Below are positions 17,655-25,221 of a DNA stretch of 64,000 nt, in pieces. The position numbers were made by a program, and so were the translations under genes. Source of the DNA: an uncultured Clostridium sp. (lineage in GTDB: Bacteria; Bacillota; Clostridia; Clostridiales; Clostridiaceae); assembly GCA_934746015.1 (NCBI GenBank), contig CAKVEW010000002.1:62001-126000 (forward strand). Reading direction: 5' to 3'. Within the stretch, counting starts at the first letter, position 1; each line of letters starts with the position of its first letter. The notes under the pieces are model-generated. The model ran no database searches and was not told where the DNA came from. It was given only the letters and a program-made list of their open reading frames with translations.

Positions 17655-18219
17655 GATAACATCCCTCACTCATAATATTATATATTTTTTCCCTTCCCCT
17701 ATTTAATCTAGACTTTACAGTTCCCTTAGGTATTTTTAAAACATTACTTATTTCCTCTATAGACATATCATTAAAATAAAATAACCACATAGTGGTTCTT
17801 AAATCTAAAGTTAATGAATTTATAGCTTTAATTAAATCTATATTTTTATATTTATCTTCGTAAGCTTCATTATTTATTTGTGAATCTTCAATATAAGTAA
17901 CCTTTTTATTTTTTCTTATTATGTTATTACATTCATTTATTAAGATTCTCGTTAACCAGGTTTTAAAATACTCTTCATTTTTTAGATATTCAATTTTTTC
18001 ATAAGATTTTAATATAGTATTTTGTATAGCATCTTCAATATCATATTCACTATTTAATATACCTTTTGCTACAGTGTATAAGGACTTTAAATTTTCTTTC
18101 ATTAATATACTAAAAGCCTCTTTATCACCTTCTATAGCCAATCTAACATTACTTTTCTTATTTTTTTCTTCTTTTACTTTATTAAATACTCCTATAGGAA
18201 TAATATTAGAAATATTCAT
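17647..18219 (-). CDS. ECF-family RNA polymerase sigma factor
   Basis: A 190-residue sigma-70-like protein with region 2 (YDIEDAIQNTILKSYEKIEY and YFKTWLTRILINECNN) and region 4 (LRTTMWLFYFNDMSIEEIS then LKIPKGTVKSRLNRGREKIY). It lacks regions 1.1 and 3, as expected for an extracytoplasmic-function sigma factor. ATG 18219 follows GGAAGGGGAAAG; the longer reading from 18243 is less likely. It overlaps the DUF4179 gene, a standard sigma/anti-sigma arrangement. An ECF-type promoter lies about 50 nt upstream, so it probably activates its own operon. Confidence 0.92.
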   Translation of the reverse strand: MNISNIIPIGVFNKVKEEKNKKSNVRLAIEGDKEAFSILMKENLKSLYTVAKGILNSEYDIEDAIQNTILKSYEKIEYLKNEEYFKTWLTRILINECNNIIRKNKKVTYIEDSQINNEAYEDKYKNIDLIKAINSLTLDLRTTMWLFYFNDMSIEEISNVLKIPKGTVKSRLNRGREKIYNIMSEGCYRE

Positions 18220-18270
18220 TTTCTTTCCCCTTCCACTTACCATAGCTATGTTAACTTACCTTCACTTAAT

Positions 18271-18298
18271 TAGACGTATATCTCAAACTAAAGGTTCA
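18271..18298 (-). promoter_or_regulatory. ECF-type autoregulatory promoter of the sigma operon
   Basis: On the minus strand TGAACC (18298-18293) and CGTCTA (18276-18271) are separated by 16 nt. This matches the TGAAAC-16/17-CGTC class used by many Firmicute ECF sigma factors. It lies about 50 nt upstream of the sigma start codon. Confidence 0.72.
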
Positions 18299-18332
18299 AT
18301 TAAAATATACATTGTATATATTTATTATAAAA

Positions 18333-18355
18333 AAAGAGTTGCCTAGCAACTCTTT
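18333..18355 (-). terminator. Terminator of the rsgA-GNAT transcript
   Basis: A perfect 10-bp stem (AAAGAGTTGC/GCAACTCTTT) with a 3-nt loop is followed on the minus strand by seven T residues. It lies just after the GNAT stop codon. Confidence 0.9.
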
Positions 18356-18358
18356 CTA

Positions 18359-18811
18359 TTAATCTTCTAATTTAAATAATAATTCTTCTTCCAAGGTTTT
18401 TCCTGTATCCTTAAAACCAAGGCTTTCATAAAGACTTCTTGCTTTATTATTTCTTGGATCAAAAGAAATATATATATCCTTACAATCCTCTTGCTTTTTC
18501 ATCTCTTCAATTATTTTTATTAATGCAAGCTTTCCATAACCTTTTCCTTGATATCTATGGTCTATCATAAACCTACATATTTCATAAAAATCATATTCAT
18601 AACAATAGCCATACATTGTAAAGCCAACCATTAAGTCATCATCATATATTGCTTTCACAATCCATCCCTTTTGAACCTTAGATTGTGCAATTGAAAAGGC
18701 ATTTGAAGCAACAAACTCTTCAAAAACATAGTGCTTTCCCTCTTTATTAGTTGTTAAAAGGGTACATTCCTCTAAATTATTTTCATCGATATCTTTTAAA
18801 TATATACTCAT
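18359..18811 (-). CDS. GNAT N-acetyltransferase, spermidine acetyltransferase-like
   Basis: A 150-residue GNAT protein. The acetyl-CoA loop is in RYQGKGYGKLAL (Q/RxxGxG/A), preceded by the strand ICRFMID, and the C-terminal motif is NNKARSLYESLGF. The FMIDxRYQGKGYG pattern resembles BltD/PaiA spermine-spermidine acetyltransferases. Its ribosome binding site overlaps the end of rsgA and only one base separates the two genes, so they share a transcript. The substrate assignment is by resemblance only. Confidence 0.83.
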   Translation of the reverse strand: MSIYLKDIDENNLEECTLLTTNKEGKHYVFEEFVASNAFSIAQSKVQKGWIVKAIYDDDLMVGFTMYGYCYEYDFYEICRFMIDHRYQGKGYGKLALIKIIEEMKKQEDCKDIYISFDPRNNKARSLYESLGFKDTGKTLEEELLFKLED

Positions 18812-18812
18812 A

Positions 18813-19847
18813 TTATCTCTTCCCCTTCATAAGACTTTTAATCCTATGCCTTTCGTGACTCTTAGCCTTTGATAAATTATATGCTTCTTCTTTTTTAAGC
18901 TTTTTATATCTTTCTAATCTATCTAAGTCTAATTCTCCATTTTCAATGGCTTCTCTTATTGCACATTTAGGTTCATTCTTATGAGTACAATCTGAAAACT
19001 TACATTGTTTTTCTAACTCTTCAATATTACTAAAGGACTTATTAACATCAGCAGATATTAATCCAAGTTCCCTCATTCCAGGAGTATCAATTATTACTCC
19101 ACCATCTTCTAATAAAAATAACTCTCTATGAGTGGTTGTATGTCTTCCTTTATCATTTTCACTAATTGAATTAGTTTTTAAAACTTCTTTATTTAATAAC
19201 TTATTTATAAGTGTAGATTTTCCTACACCTGATGACCCTATAAAGGCTATTGTTGTTCCTGTCTTAATATATTCTTTAACTTTTTCATATCCATTTCCAT
19301 TTAAACTTGAAGTTACTAGTATATCTATTCCTATAGCTGCTTCTTCAACTTCACTTAGTCTTTCATCTATATCTTCGCATAAATCTGACTTAGTTAATAC
19401 TACAACAGGTGTTGCCATACTATCCCAAGCCACAGCTATATATCTTTCAAGTCTATTAATATTAAAATCATTATTTAAAGCCATGCATATAAATATATAA
19501 TCAATATTTGCTGCAACAACTTGTGTATCATATCTAGTACCAGCTATCTTTCTAGAAAAATAACTTTTTCTAGTTAATACTTTATGAATTATAGCATCAC
19601 CATTTTTATTATCTGTTCTATCTAATAATACCCAATCTCCTACTACAGGATAATCTAAAGTACTATTTGAAGAATATGATAATTTTCCAGATACTCTTGC
19701 AAGTACTTCTCCTTCTTCAGTAACAACTCTATAAATATCCTTATATTGTACTGAAACTCTTCCTAAATAAAAGTTTTCATTATAAATACTTGCTTCCTTA
19801 ATGTATCCTTCATTTAATCCTAATTCTAGTAAGTTTTTATTATTCAT
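18813..19847 (-). CDS. rsgA: Ribosome small-subunit-dependent GTPase RsgA
   Basis: A 344-residue circularly permuted GTPase. N-terminal OB fold, then the permuted G motifs in the order TKSDLCE (G4), GSSGVGKSTLINKLL (G1) and DTPGMRELGL (G3), and a C-terminal zinc site CKFSDCTHKNEPKCAI. It assists late 30S maturation. The start ATG follows GGGAGGAAG. The leader is unusual: it holds a 21-codon open frame and a hairpin whose 3' arm on the plus strand could pair with this ribosome binding site. Clostridia often carry a second, shorter RsgA elsewhere, so this may be the longer paralogue. Confidence 0.93.
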   Translation of the reverse strand: MNNKNLLELGLNEGYIKEASIYNENFYLGRVSVQYKDIYRVVTEEGEVLARVSGKLSYSSNSTLDYPVVGDWVLLDRTDNKNGDAIIHKVLTRKSYFSRKIAGTRYDTQVVAANIDYIFICMALNNDFNINRLERYIAVAWDSMATPVVVLTKSDLCEDIDERLSEVEEAAIGIDILVTSSLNGNGYEKVKEYIKTGTTIAFIGSSGVGKSTLINKLLNKEVLKTNSISENDKGRHTTTHRELFLLEDGGVIIDTPGMRELGLISADVNKSFSNIEELEKQCKFSDCTHKNEPKCAIREAIENGELDLDRLERYKKLKKEEAYNLSKAKSHERHRIKSLMKGKR

Positions 19848-19872
19848 TCTTCCTCCCGAAATTAAACATATT

Positions 19873-19910
19873 GGGAAGGATAATTATTGCTATACTGAAA
19901 TAACCTTCCC
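19873..19910 (-). promoter_or_regulatory. Hairpin in the rsgA leader
   Basis: On the minus strand GGGAAGG (19910-19904) pairs with CCTTCCC (19879-19873). The 5' arm lies inside the leader open frame; the 3' arm can alternatively pair over six positions (one G-U) with the GGGAGG of the rsgA ribosome binding site. Mutually exclusive pairings suggest translational control; this is inference. Confidence 0.5.
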
Positions 19911-19955
19911 CTTAACAACAATATAGGTTTTATTTCTTCTTACTAAATCCATCAT
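19890..19955 (-). CDS. Putative 21-residue leader peptide upstream of rsgA
   Basis: The frame starts ATG ATG after AAAGGATG with good spacing and reads MMDLVRRNKTYIVVKGKVIS then V and a TAG stop. It is basic, with no hydrophobic segment. The stop codon lies within the loop of the hairpin at 19873-19910, so a ribosome finishing the peptide would cover the hairpin's 5' arm. I do not recognise the peptide; the case rests on the ribosome binding site and on this geometry. Confidence 0.5.
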   Translation of the reverse strand: MMDLVRRNKTYIVVKGKVISV

Positions 19956-20104
19956 AAAACATCACATCCTTTCAGATAATTAATGATTAATTTTGTAATA
20001 ACCATCATATTTATTATATATTAACATTTATATTTTTTGCACTATTATTTTAATAATTAAGCAGATTTTAAAGTAATTATTTCCCAATAGTACACATAAA
20101 CACC

Positions 20105-20536
20105 TTATTCGTTAGGTATAACTTCATCATTTTCATTCAATAAATATATAGCAAAAACTATATCAATTTTTAAAGGATCTTCTTGTACACTCTCCCCATT
20201 ATAAACAATTCTTATTTTATCACCCTTCTCTAACTCTGGCAGACTATTATCAGATATTGTATTTTTATTTACAATAAGACTATTTGCATTAATAATATCT
20301 TTATCTGAATTAACATTTTCATTGTCTATTGGAACAACATTAATAATTTCTTCTGCTATATCATCTACAACTGCATTTATATAATTTTGTGTTTTATCAC
20401 TTTCTACTTTACAACTTACACATCCTATCATTAATAAACTTAAACAAAAAGTAAAAATCAAAAGAGTTGCTCTTTTAAAAAGATATTTGCATTCTTTCAT
20501 ACCATTAACTAAGACACTTAACATAAGAATTCTCAT
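20105..20536 (-). CDS. Putative lipoprotein, DUF3221-like
   Basis: 143 residues as given, with a hydrophobic signal and a lipobox LLMIGC followed by an Asp/Asn-rich spacer. The C-terminal domain GDKIRIVYNGESVQEDPL with VFAIYLL resembles small DUF3221/YobA-type lipoproteins that have a short OB-like barrel. The start is unclear: AAGGAG is 1 nt from ATG 20536 and 13 nt from ATG 20524; ATG 20500 (MKECKYLFKR) gives the most usual lipoprotein N-terminus but has no clear site. It is a monocistronic gene, function unknown. Confidence 0.65.
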   Translation of the reverse strand: MRILMLSVLVNGMKECKYLFKRATLLIFTFCLSLLMIGCVSCKVESDKTQNYINAVVDDIAEEIINVVPIDNENVNSDKDIINANSLIVNKNTISDNSLPELEKGDKIRIVYNGESVQEDPLKIDIVFAIYLLNENDEVIPNE

Positions 20537-20893
20537 TCTCCTTAAAATTATTATTTACCCCTAATAAACTGTGTATTATCTATATATTTATATTATGCTT
20601 GCTTATATAAATATACAATTATAATTTACCTATTATACGGAATATACTCATTGTGTGAAATTTTAAATATAACTTTAATTTTTCTAGGTACTTACTCTAG
20701 AAATTAATGTATAATTAAATTATACATTAATTTACAATTATATTATATGTATTATTCTTTTTTTTAGTTGCTGCTCGAATTAGTTGGAGTGCTGTCTATA
20801 AAGATAATTAAAATCAAAAATCTAATTAATAATAGTATTAAAAACTACTATATAAACAGGAATTTATTAATAATATAAGCTGGGGGATAAAAT
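20537..20893. other. Intergenic region with a 15-bp perfect inverted repeat
   Basis: The 357-nt gap between divergent genes has no credible coding sequence. Its main feature is a perfect AT-only-but-two inverted repeat at 20701-20733. A GGGGG ribosome binding site for the plus-strand gene lies at the right end. Confidence 0.5.
20701..20733. repeat. Perfect 15-bp inverted repeat
   Basis: AAATTAATGTATAAT (20701-20715) and its exact complement (20719-20733) flank a TAA loop. No T-run follows and it lies between divergent genes, so an operator is more plausible than a terminator. Confidence 0.5.
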
Positions 20894-21415
20894 ATGAAAA
20901 GTAAAAAATCAACAATAATAATATTAATTTTAATTATAACTAATATTATTACAATAGGTTATTCAATAATATATCAAAATAATAAAATTAAATCATTAAC
21001 AACGGATTTAACTATCACAGGAAATGAACTATCTGAAAATAAGAGTTTAGTTGAAAAAGAAAAATCTCTATATGAATTAAGAAATATACTTGATTCTAAT
21101 TTATATTTTATTTTAAATTCAGCTATTAAAGGTGATTATATTAGTATCAAAGATAATTTAGCAGATGATGTTATAATTGAAAATGGTCATATAAAGGGTT
21201 CAAACTTTGATTTTACTATTCCTCAAGAAAATATGTCATTGAGACAAAGAATGTATGATTTAGTGTCTGATACTGAATTTAAAAGTATTTATGAAATATA
21301 TGATTCAGGATACTCAAATGAACCCAAATATGATGATAGAATATACACACTTAATGTAAAGTTTTGTCAAGTTGATGGGAAGTGGAAATTAAACTTTATT
21401 AGTATTGATGAATAA
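20894..21415 (+). CDS. Membrane-anchored protein of unknown function
   Basis: 173 residues. A single N-terminal transmembrane segment (about 7-27) is followed by a probable coiled coil (NNKIKSLTTDLTITGNELSE onward, about 28-65). The extracytoplasmic domain ends YTLNVKFCQVDGKWKLNFIS, a beta-hairpin ending seen in NTF2-like or DUF4829-type domains; I give that only as a resemblance. It follows a strong GGGGG site. The GerMN lipoprotein starts about 55 nt downstream on the same strand, so the two probably form an operon of extracytoplasmic proteins. Confidence 0.72.
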   Translation: MKSKKSTIIILILIITNIITIGYSIIYQNNKIKSLTTDLTITGNELSENKSLVEKEKSLYELRNILDSNLYFILNSAIKGDYISIKDNLADDVIIENGHIKGSNFDFTIPQENMSLRQRMYDLVSDTEFKSIYEIYDSGYSNEPKYDDRIYTLNVKFCQVDGKWKLNFISIDE

Positions 21416-21471
21416 TAATTTATTGCAATATTACTTAGTTAAGAAGGTATCAAAATTAGGAGGAGATTATT

Positions 21472-21933
21472 ATTAGAAAATTACTTAGTCTTTTAATTCT
21501 ATGTTCAATCTTACTTGTTAGTTGTAAAACTAATGTAAGCAATGAAACAACTATAAATCTGTATGTAGCTAATAGTGATGTATCAAAATTAACGTTAGAA
21601 AAAACCGATATACCTAAAGAGAATTTAGAAGAAATAATTTCAGAAACTATTAAACGTAATGATAAATGTTTTAACCCAAATACTAAGGTTTTAAATATTA
21701 CGGTAAAAGATAAAATTGCTTATGTAGATTTAAATAAGGAATTTGATGACCCTAATACAAATTCATCAGCATTAGCAAGACTGAAAGTATTCTCTATTGT
21801 AAATGGATTATGTTTAAATAAATCATTAAATATAGATGGAATATATTTTTTGATTGAAGGAGAACAACAAGACGGCGTGGCTGGAATGGGAGTAAAGGAC
21901 GGAGGCCCTTTTACTGGGAGAGAAGACTTGTAA
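21472..21933 (+). CDS. GerMN-domain lipoprotein with an ATT start position
   Basis: An uninterrupted 153-codon frame that ordinary start-codon rules would miss. After a perfect AGGAGGAG site the frame reads ATT then RKLLSLLILCSILLVSC, a classic signal peptide with lipobox LLVSC. The body is a GerMN domain: CFNPNTKVLNITVKDKIAYV, DLNKEF, ALARLKVFSIVNGLC and IYFLIEGE. GerMN proteins act at the spore or cell envelope. No ATG, GTG or TTG precedes the signal peptide; ATT 21472 has ideal spacing. Either ATT is used, as in infC, or an ATG has mutated and the gene is silenced. Confidence 0.78.
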   Translation: MRKLLSLLILCSILLVSCKTNVSNETTINLYVANSDVSKLTLEKTDIPKENLEEIISETIKRNDKCFNPNTKVLNITVKDKIAYVDLNKEFDDPNTNSSALARLKVFSIVNGLCLNKSLNIDGIYFLIEGEQQDGVAGMGVKDGGPFTGREDL

Positions 21934-22001
21934 ATATAGAAGTTAAATTCTAATTTTACAAATATACTTAGTGCAACCCTTTTAAAATAAATGATAAATA
22001 A

Positions 22002-22023
22002 AGGATACCATTAAAGGTATCCT
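22002..22023 (+). terminator. Terminator after the GerMN gene
   Basis: AGGATACC and GGTATCCT form a perfect 8-bp stem with a 6-nt loop, about 70 nt after the stop codon. The T-run is poor. Confidence 0.6.
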
Positions 22024-22061
22024 AAACTATTATCTCTAGCAAATTTTATATCATAATTTTT

Positions 22062-22132
22062 AAAACTACTTTTAGTAGTTTTTACATTAATTATGCATTA
22101 TCAATTATGCATTCTGCATTGTGCCACAGCAC
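22062..22132 (-). repeat. 71-bp dispersed repeat, copy 1
   Basis: This copy matches the one at 22571-22641 at 68 of 71 positions, in the same orientation. It begins 2 nt after the stop of the small winged-helix gene in the minus-strand sense. It contains repeated AATGCATAATT-type units and ends in a short hairpin, AAAACTACT/AGTAGTTTT, that could terminate transcription. Confidence 0.85.
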
Positions 22133-22134
22133 TT

Positions 22135-22314
22135 CTATTTTTTTATTTGCCAGTAGCATCTTTTTGGTGAATAAATCTTTTCTTCTTTTTTAAGCTTATC
22201 CATTACCTTTGACACTTCTTTTTTGTCTATGCCTGTCTTTTCTGCAACTGCAGTGGCATTCATTGGCTCATCATTCTTTTCAAAACATTCTAATATAACG
22301 TTATAATTTTCCAT
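22135..22314 (-). CDS. Small winged-helix protein, 59 residues
   Basis: The frame starts ATG after GGAGATG and reads MENYNVILECFEKNDEPMNA, then TAVAEKTGIDKKEVSKVMDK, a recognition-helix-like stretch, and LKKEEKIYSPKRCYWQIKK. This is a minimal winged helix-turn-helix of a type found in clostridia, probably a DNA-binding protein; its target is unknown. It is a single-gene unit lying between two 71-bp direct repeats, with the first repeat starting right after its stop codon. Confidence 0.78.
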   Translation of the reverse strand: MENYNVILECFEKNDEPMNATAVAEKTGIDKKEVSKVMDKLKKEEKIYSPKRCYWQIKK

Positions 22315-22515
22315 AATTTCATCTCCTTTTTATTATGTTATATTAATTTTACATAATAATCTAAAATAATTGCAACTATTAATTAAAATATTTATTTTCG
22401 TATTCTATAATTATATCTAACTTTCAACTAACTTATTTATTAATTGCTTAAATTAATAAATAAGTTACTGTCACGCTAAAAATTAGTGCATAGTTCCTTT
22501 TTAATAAAAAAATAA

Positions 22516-22562
22516 AGGAGCTATCTTTAACAGATTTTTTATCTGCTAATGCGATAGCCCCT
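22516..22562 (-). terminator. gltX terminator
   Basis: AGGGGCTATC and GATAGCTCCT (minus strand, one mismatch) enclose a smaller CAGAT/ATCTG hairpin and are followed by TTTATTTTTTTATT. It lies beyond the second 71-bp repeat in the gltX 3' region. Confidence 0.75.
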
Positions 22563-22570
22563 TAATTTTC

Positions 22571-22641
22571 AAAACTACTTTCAGTAGTTTTTACATTAAT
22601 TATGCATTATCAATTATGCATTTTGCATTGTGCAACAGCAC
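22571..22641 (-). repeat. 71-bp dispersed repeat, copy 2
   Basis: It differs from copy 1 by three substitutions only. It lies 8 nt after the gltX stop codon in the same sense relative to its gene as copy 1, so both copies occupy the start of a 3' untranslated region. Confidence 0.85.
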
Positions 22642-22649
22642 CTTTAGTT

Positions 22650-24311
22650 TTATATATTTAAAAATGCTTCAAATCTAGCTCTTACTTTATCTTCACCTAA
22701 TATTTGCATAATAGTATAAAGATCTGGAGTGTTGCTTCTATGAGATAATGCAGCTCTTACAGCTCCAGCAACATCAGAAATCATTCCCTTAAAGGCTTCT
22801 GGATTAGCTTTATATTCTTTTCTGTTAGCACAATATCCAAGCTCTCCTCCAATAACCTTTAATTCTTCAAACCAAGCTTCTTGACTTCCTGAATTAAAGT
22901 TAAATTTATCTTTGTATACTTTAATTATTTCTTTTGCATTTTCTAGTGTTAAAGTCTTTGGAAGTTCAACATTTTCTGCTGTTTCCTTATTAAATAATTC
23001 ATCGAAGAAATAATCTACTTTTCCTCTTACTTCATCCCATTTAGCAAAGTCTTTTCTTGGCTTTGGACCTTCTTTATCTATATTGAAAATTTCCTTAGAC
23101 ATTTCTTCATTTGCAGTTACTAAGTCATACATTTCCTTATCGAAATCCTTAGCCCATTCAGTATATAATTCATAAACCTTATCTGCTTTTAACTTACAAA
23201 TAACTTCTTTACTTACATCATTTAATTTAACTATATCAAATAATGCTCCTGACTTACTCATCTTATCTAAAGCTATTTCAAATTCATGATAATCTACAGT
23301 AGGATTTTCTGCTCTCCAATCTTCAAAAGTAGAATTTATTATATTTAATAAATATTCAACAACTGATTGAACAGGGTATCCAACTTCTTTATAGTATGAA
23401 ACTGCAGCTTCTGCATCTTTTCTCTTAGATAATTTTCTCTTAGAACCATTATCATTTTTCATTATTGTTGGAATGTGAGCATAGTTTGGTCTTTCTAAAC
23501 CTAATGTATCAAATAATTGTACGTGTATTGGTAATGAAGATAACCATTCTTCTCCTCTTATAACATGAGTAGTTCTCATTAAAGCATCATCTATAGCATG
23601 AGCAAAGTGATAAGTTGGAAGTCCATCTCCCTTTATAATAACTATATCTTGATTATTTTCTGGGAAGCTTATGTCTCCCTTAATTAAATCATGGAATTCT
23701 ACTCTATTTTCTATATTTCCAGGTGACTTAAATCTAATTATGTAAGCCTCCCCATTATTTATCTTTTCCATAGCTTCTTCAGGAGATAAATTTCTATCCT
23801 TAGCATATTCTCCATAATATCCAGGAGTTATTTTAGCAGCAGTTTGTCTTTCTCTAAGTTCTGCTAATTCTTCTGGTGTATCAAAAGCTGGATATGCTAA
23901 TCCCTTCTTAATTAAGTCCTTAGCAAAAGCTCTGTATATATCAGCTCTTTCACTTTGTCTATATGGACCATATTCTCCTTTAGATGTATTATCTCCAGTC
24001 ATACCTTCGTTAAAATCCATACCAAAGTTGTGCATAGTTTGAATAGTATCTTCTATAGCACCTTCAACTTCTCTTTTTTGGTCTGTATCTTCTATTCTTA
24101 AATAGAAAACTCCACCTGTTTGACTTGCTAATCTTTCATTAATTAATGCAGCAAAAACTCCTCCAATATGTTGGAATCCAGTTGGTGATGGTGCATATCT
24201 AGTTACAACTGCACCTTCTTTTAAATTTCTCTTTGGATATTTTGCAATATAATCTTCTGGTGTTTTATCAATATTAGGGAATATTAATTCTGCTAACTTT
24301 TCTAAACTCAT
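22650..24311 (-). CDS. gltX: Glutamyl-tRNA synthetase
   Basis: A 553-residue class I synthetase with [20 protein letters not shown] (HIGH-type site), [16 protein letters not shown], and [15 protein letters not shown] as the KMSKS loop. It charges tRNA-Glu (and possibly tRNA-Gln in non-discriminating forms, though a GlnRS is encoded nearby). A complete T-box leader with its own promoter lies upstream. The length and C-terminal helical anticodon-binding domain match the clostridial type. Confidence 0.96.
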   Translation of the reverse strand: MSLEKLAELIFPNIDKTPEDYIAKYPKRNLKEGAVVTRYAPSPTGFQHIGGVFAALINERLASQTGGVFYLRIEDTDQKREVEGAIEDTIQTMHNFGMDFNEGMTGDNTSKGEYGPYRQSERADIYRAFAKDLIKKGLAYPAFDTPEELAELRERQTAAKITPGYYGEYAKDRNLSPEEAMEKINNGEAYIIRFKSPGNIENRVEFHDLIKGDISFPENNQDIVIIKGDGLPTYHFAHAIDDALMRTTHVIRGEEWLSSLPIHVQLFDTLGLERPNYAHIPTIMKNDNGSKRKLSKRKDAEAAVSYYKEVGYPVQSVVEYLLNIINSTFEDWRAENPTVDYHEFEIALDKMSKSGALFDIVKLNDVSKEVICKLKADKVYELYTEWAKDFDKEMYDLVTANEEMSKEIFNIDKEGPKPRKDFAKWDEVRGKVDYFFDELFNKETAENVELPKTLTLENAKEIIKVYKDKFNFNSGSQEAWFEELKVIGGELGYCANRKEYKANPEAFKGMISDVAGAVRAALSHRSNTPDLYTIMQILGEDKVRARFEAFLNI

Positions 24312-24349
24312 ACTTATCTATCCTTTCCTTTAGTTATAAAATTTTATAA

Positions 24350-24620
24350 AAATAAAAAGCCCTCCATCCTATAAACATTAGGACGAAAGACTAAATTTCC
24401 GCGTTACCACCTAAATTGATTAATTTAAAATTAATCCACTCAATCTCTTTAAGGGGAGAATCCCATAAACTTACTTGCAGTTTAAAAATGCAGTTTCAGT
24501 TTATAGCTCCAGAGCTTCCTTCAATAGAATCAAATTTTAAGCTTCCACCACTGCTTAAATCTCTGTAAAATGACTTTCTATCTACTTTTCTCTTTCATAG
24601 CTTATTATTTATAGTTTGTT
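24350..24620 (-). promoter_or_regulatory. T-box riboswitch leader of gltX
   Basis: On the minus strand the leader has a Stem I region with GCAGTGGTGGAAGC, a T-box AGGTGGTAACGCGGAA (24412-24397), and a terminator in which AGTCTTTCGTCCTA pairs with TAGGATGGAGGGCT before a T-run (about 24391-24352). The candidate specifier GAA (24497-24495, in ACTGAAACT) codes for Glu, matching the gene. Uncharged tRNA-Glu should bind and permit read-through. Confidence 0.93.
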
Positions 24621-24626
24621 ATAATC

Positions 24627-24655
24627 ATTATAACTATACATTTATCATTTGTAAA
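24627..24655 (-). promoter_or_regulatory. gltX promoter
   Basis: TTTACA (24655-24650) and a perfect TATAAT (24632-24627) are 17 nt apart, just upstream of the T-box leader. Confidence 0.78.
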
Positions 24656-24687
24656 TAATTTTATATTATTCATTTTATAATATATTC

Positions 24688-25221
24688 TTACTCTAAATTA
24701 TCTAGATAAAGGCTATTTAACTCATTTCTTGGCATTATAGCTTCAACTAAATATCCCATTATTATTACTCCAGGTATATCAATTAAAAGTCTTGCTAAAG
24801 TAAATTTATATCCAAGTGAAGAAAACTCAAAAATCAATGTAGATATTTTAGTTACACACCAAGCATTCATAAATATTATTATATTGCTAAACTTAACTCC
24901 TTTTTTAAGAAGAACCTTTGTAAAGGGAAAGGCTGCATACATTGGGCCTGCTGCTACTGATCCTATTAATATTGCAAGGAAAATCCCCATAATACCTGAC
25001 TTATCTCCCATATATTTCATAATAGTTTCCCTAGGAATCCATACATCCATAAGACCAAGGATTATCATTATTGGAGGTACAACTTGAATCATTTGCTTAA
25101 AGCTTGAAAAGGCTATATTAAATGACTTTAACCCTATCTCCTTATTAATAGCTGTTACTATTACTGTTACTATAATTAATATAATAAAAAAAGAATATCT
25201 TTTTACTAAAGCTTTTACCAT
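24688..25221 (-). CDS. Permease half-protein (ArsP_1/YraQ-like), second subunit
   Basis: 177 residues with about five transmembrane segments. The central GDKSGIMGIFLAILIGSVAAGPMYAAFPF split by the 20-residue rule as GDKSGIMGIFLAILIGSVAA then GPMYAAFPF is the signature of DUF318/ArsP-type permeases. Full-length members contain two such modules; here each is a separate gene. It overlaps the first half by 7 nt. The substrate is unknown; relatives export organoarsenicals or other small molecules. Confidence 0.75.
   Translation of the reverse strand: MVKALVKRYSFFIILIIVTVIVTAINKEIGLKSFNIAFSSFKQMIQVVPPIMIILGLMDVWIPRETIMKYMGDKSGIMGIFLAILIGSVAAGPMYAAFPFTKVLLKKGVKFSNIIIFMNAWCVTKISTLIFEFSSLGYKFTLARLLIDIPGVIIMGYLVEAIMPRNELNSLYLDNLE

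Noticed and set aside
21454..21471. Earlier ATT codons (21466, 21469) as start of the GerMN gene
   Set aside because: They lie too close to the ribosome binding site; the third ATT has the best spacing.
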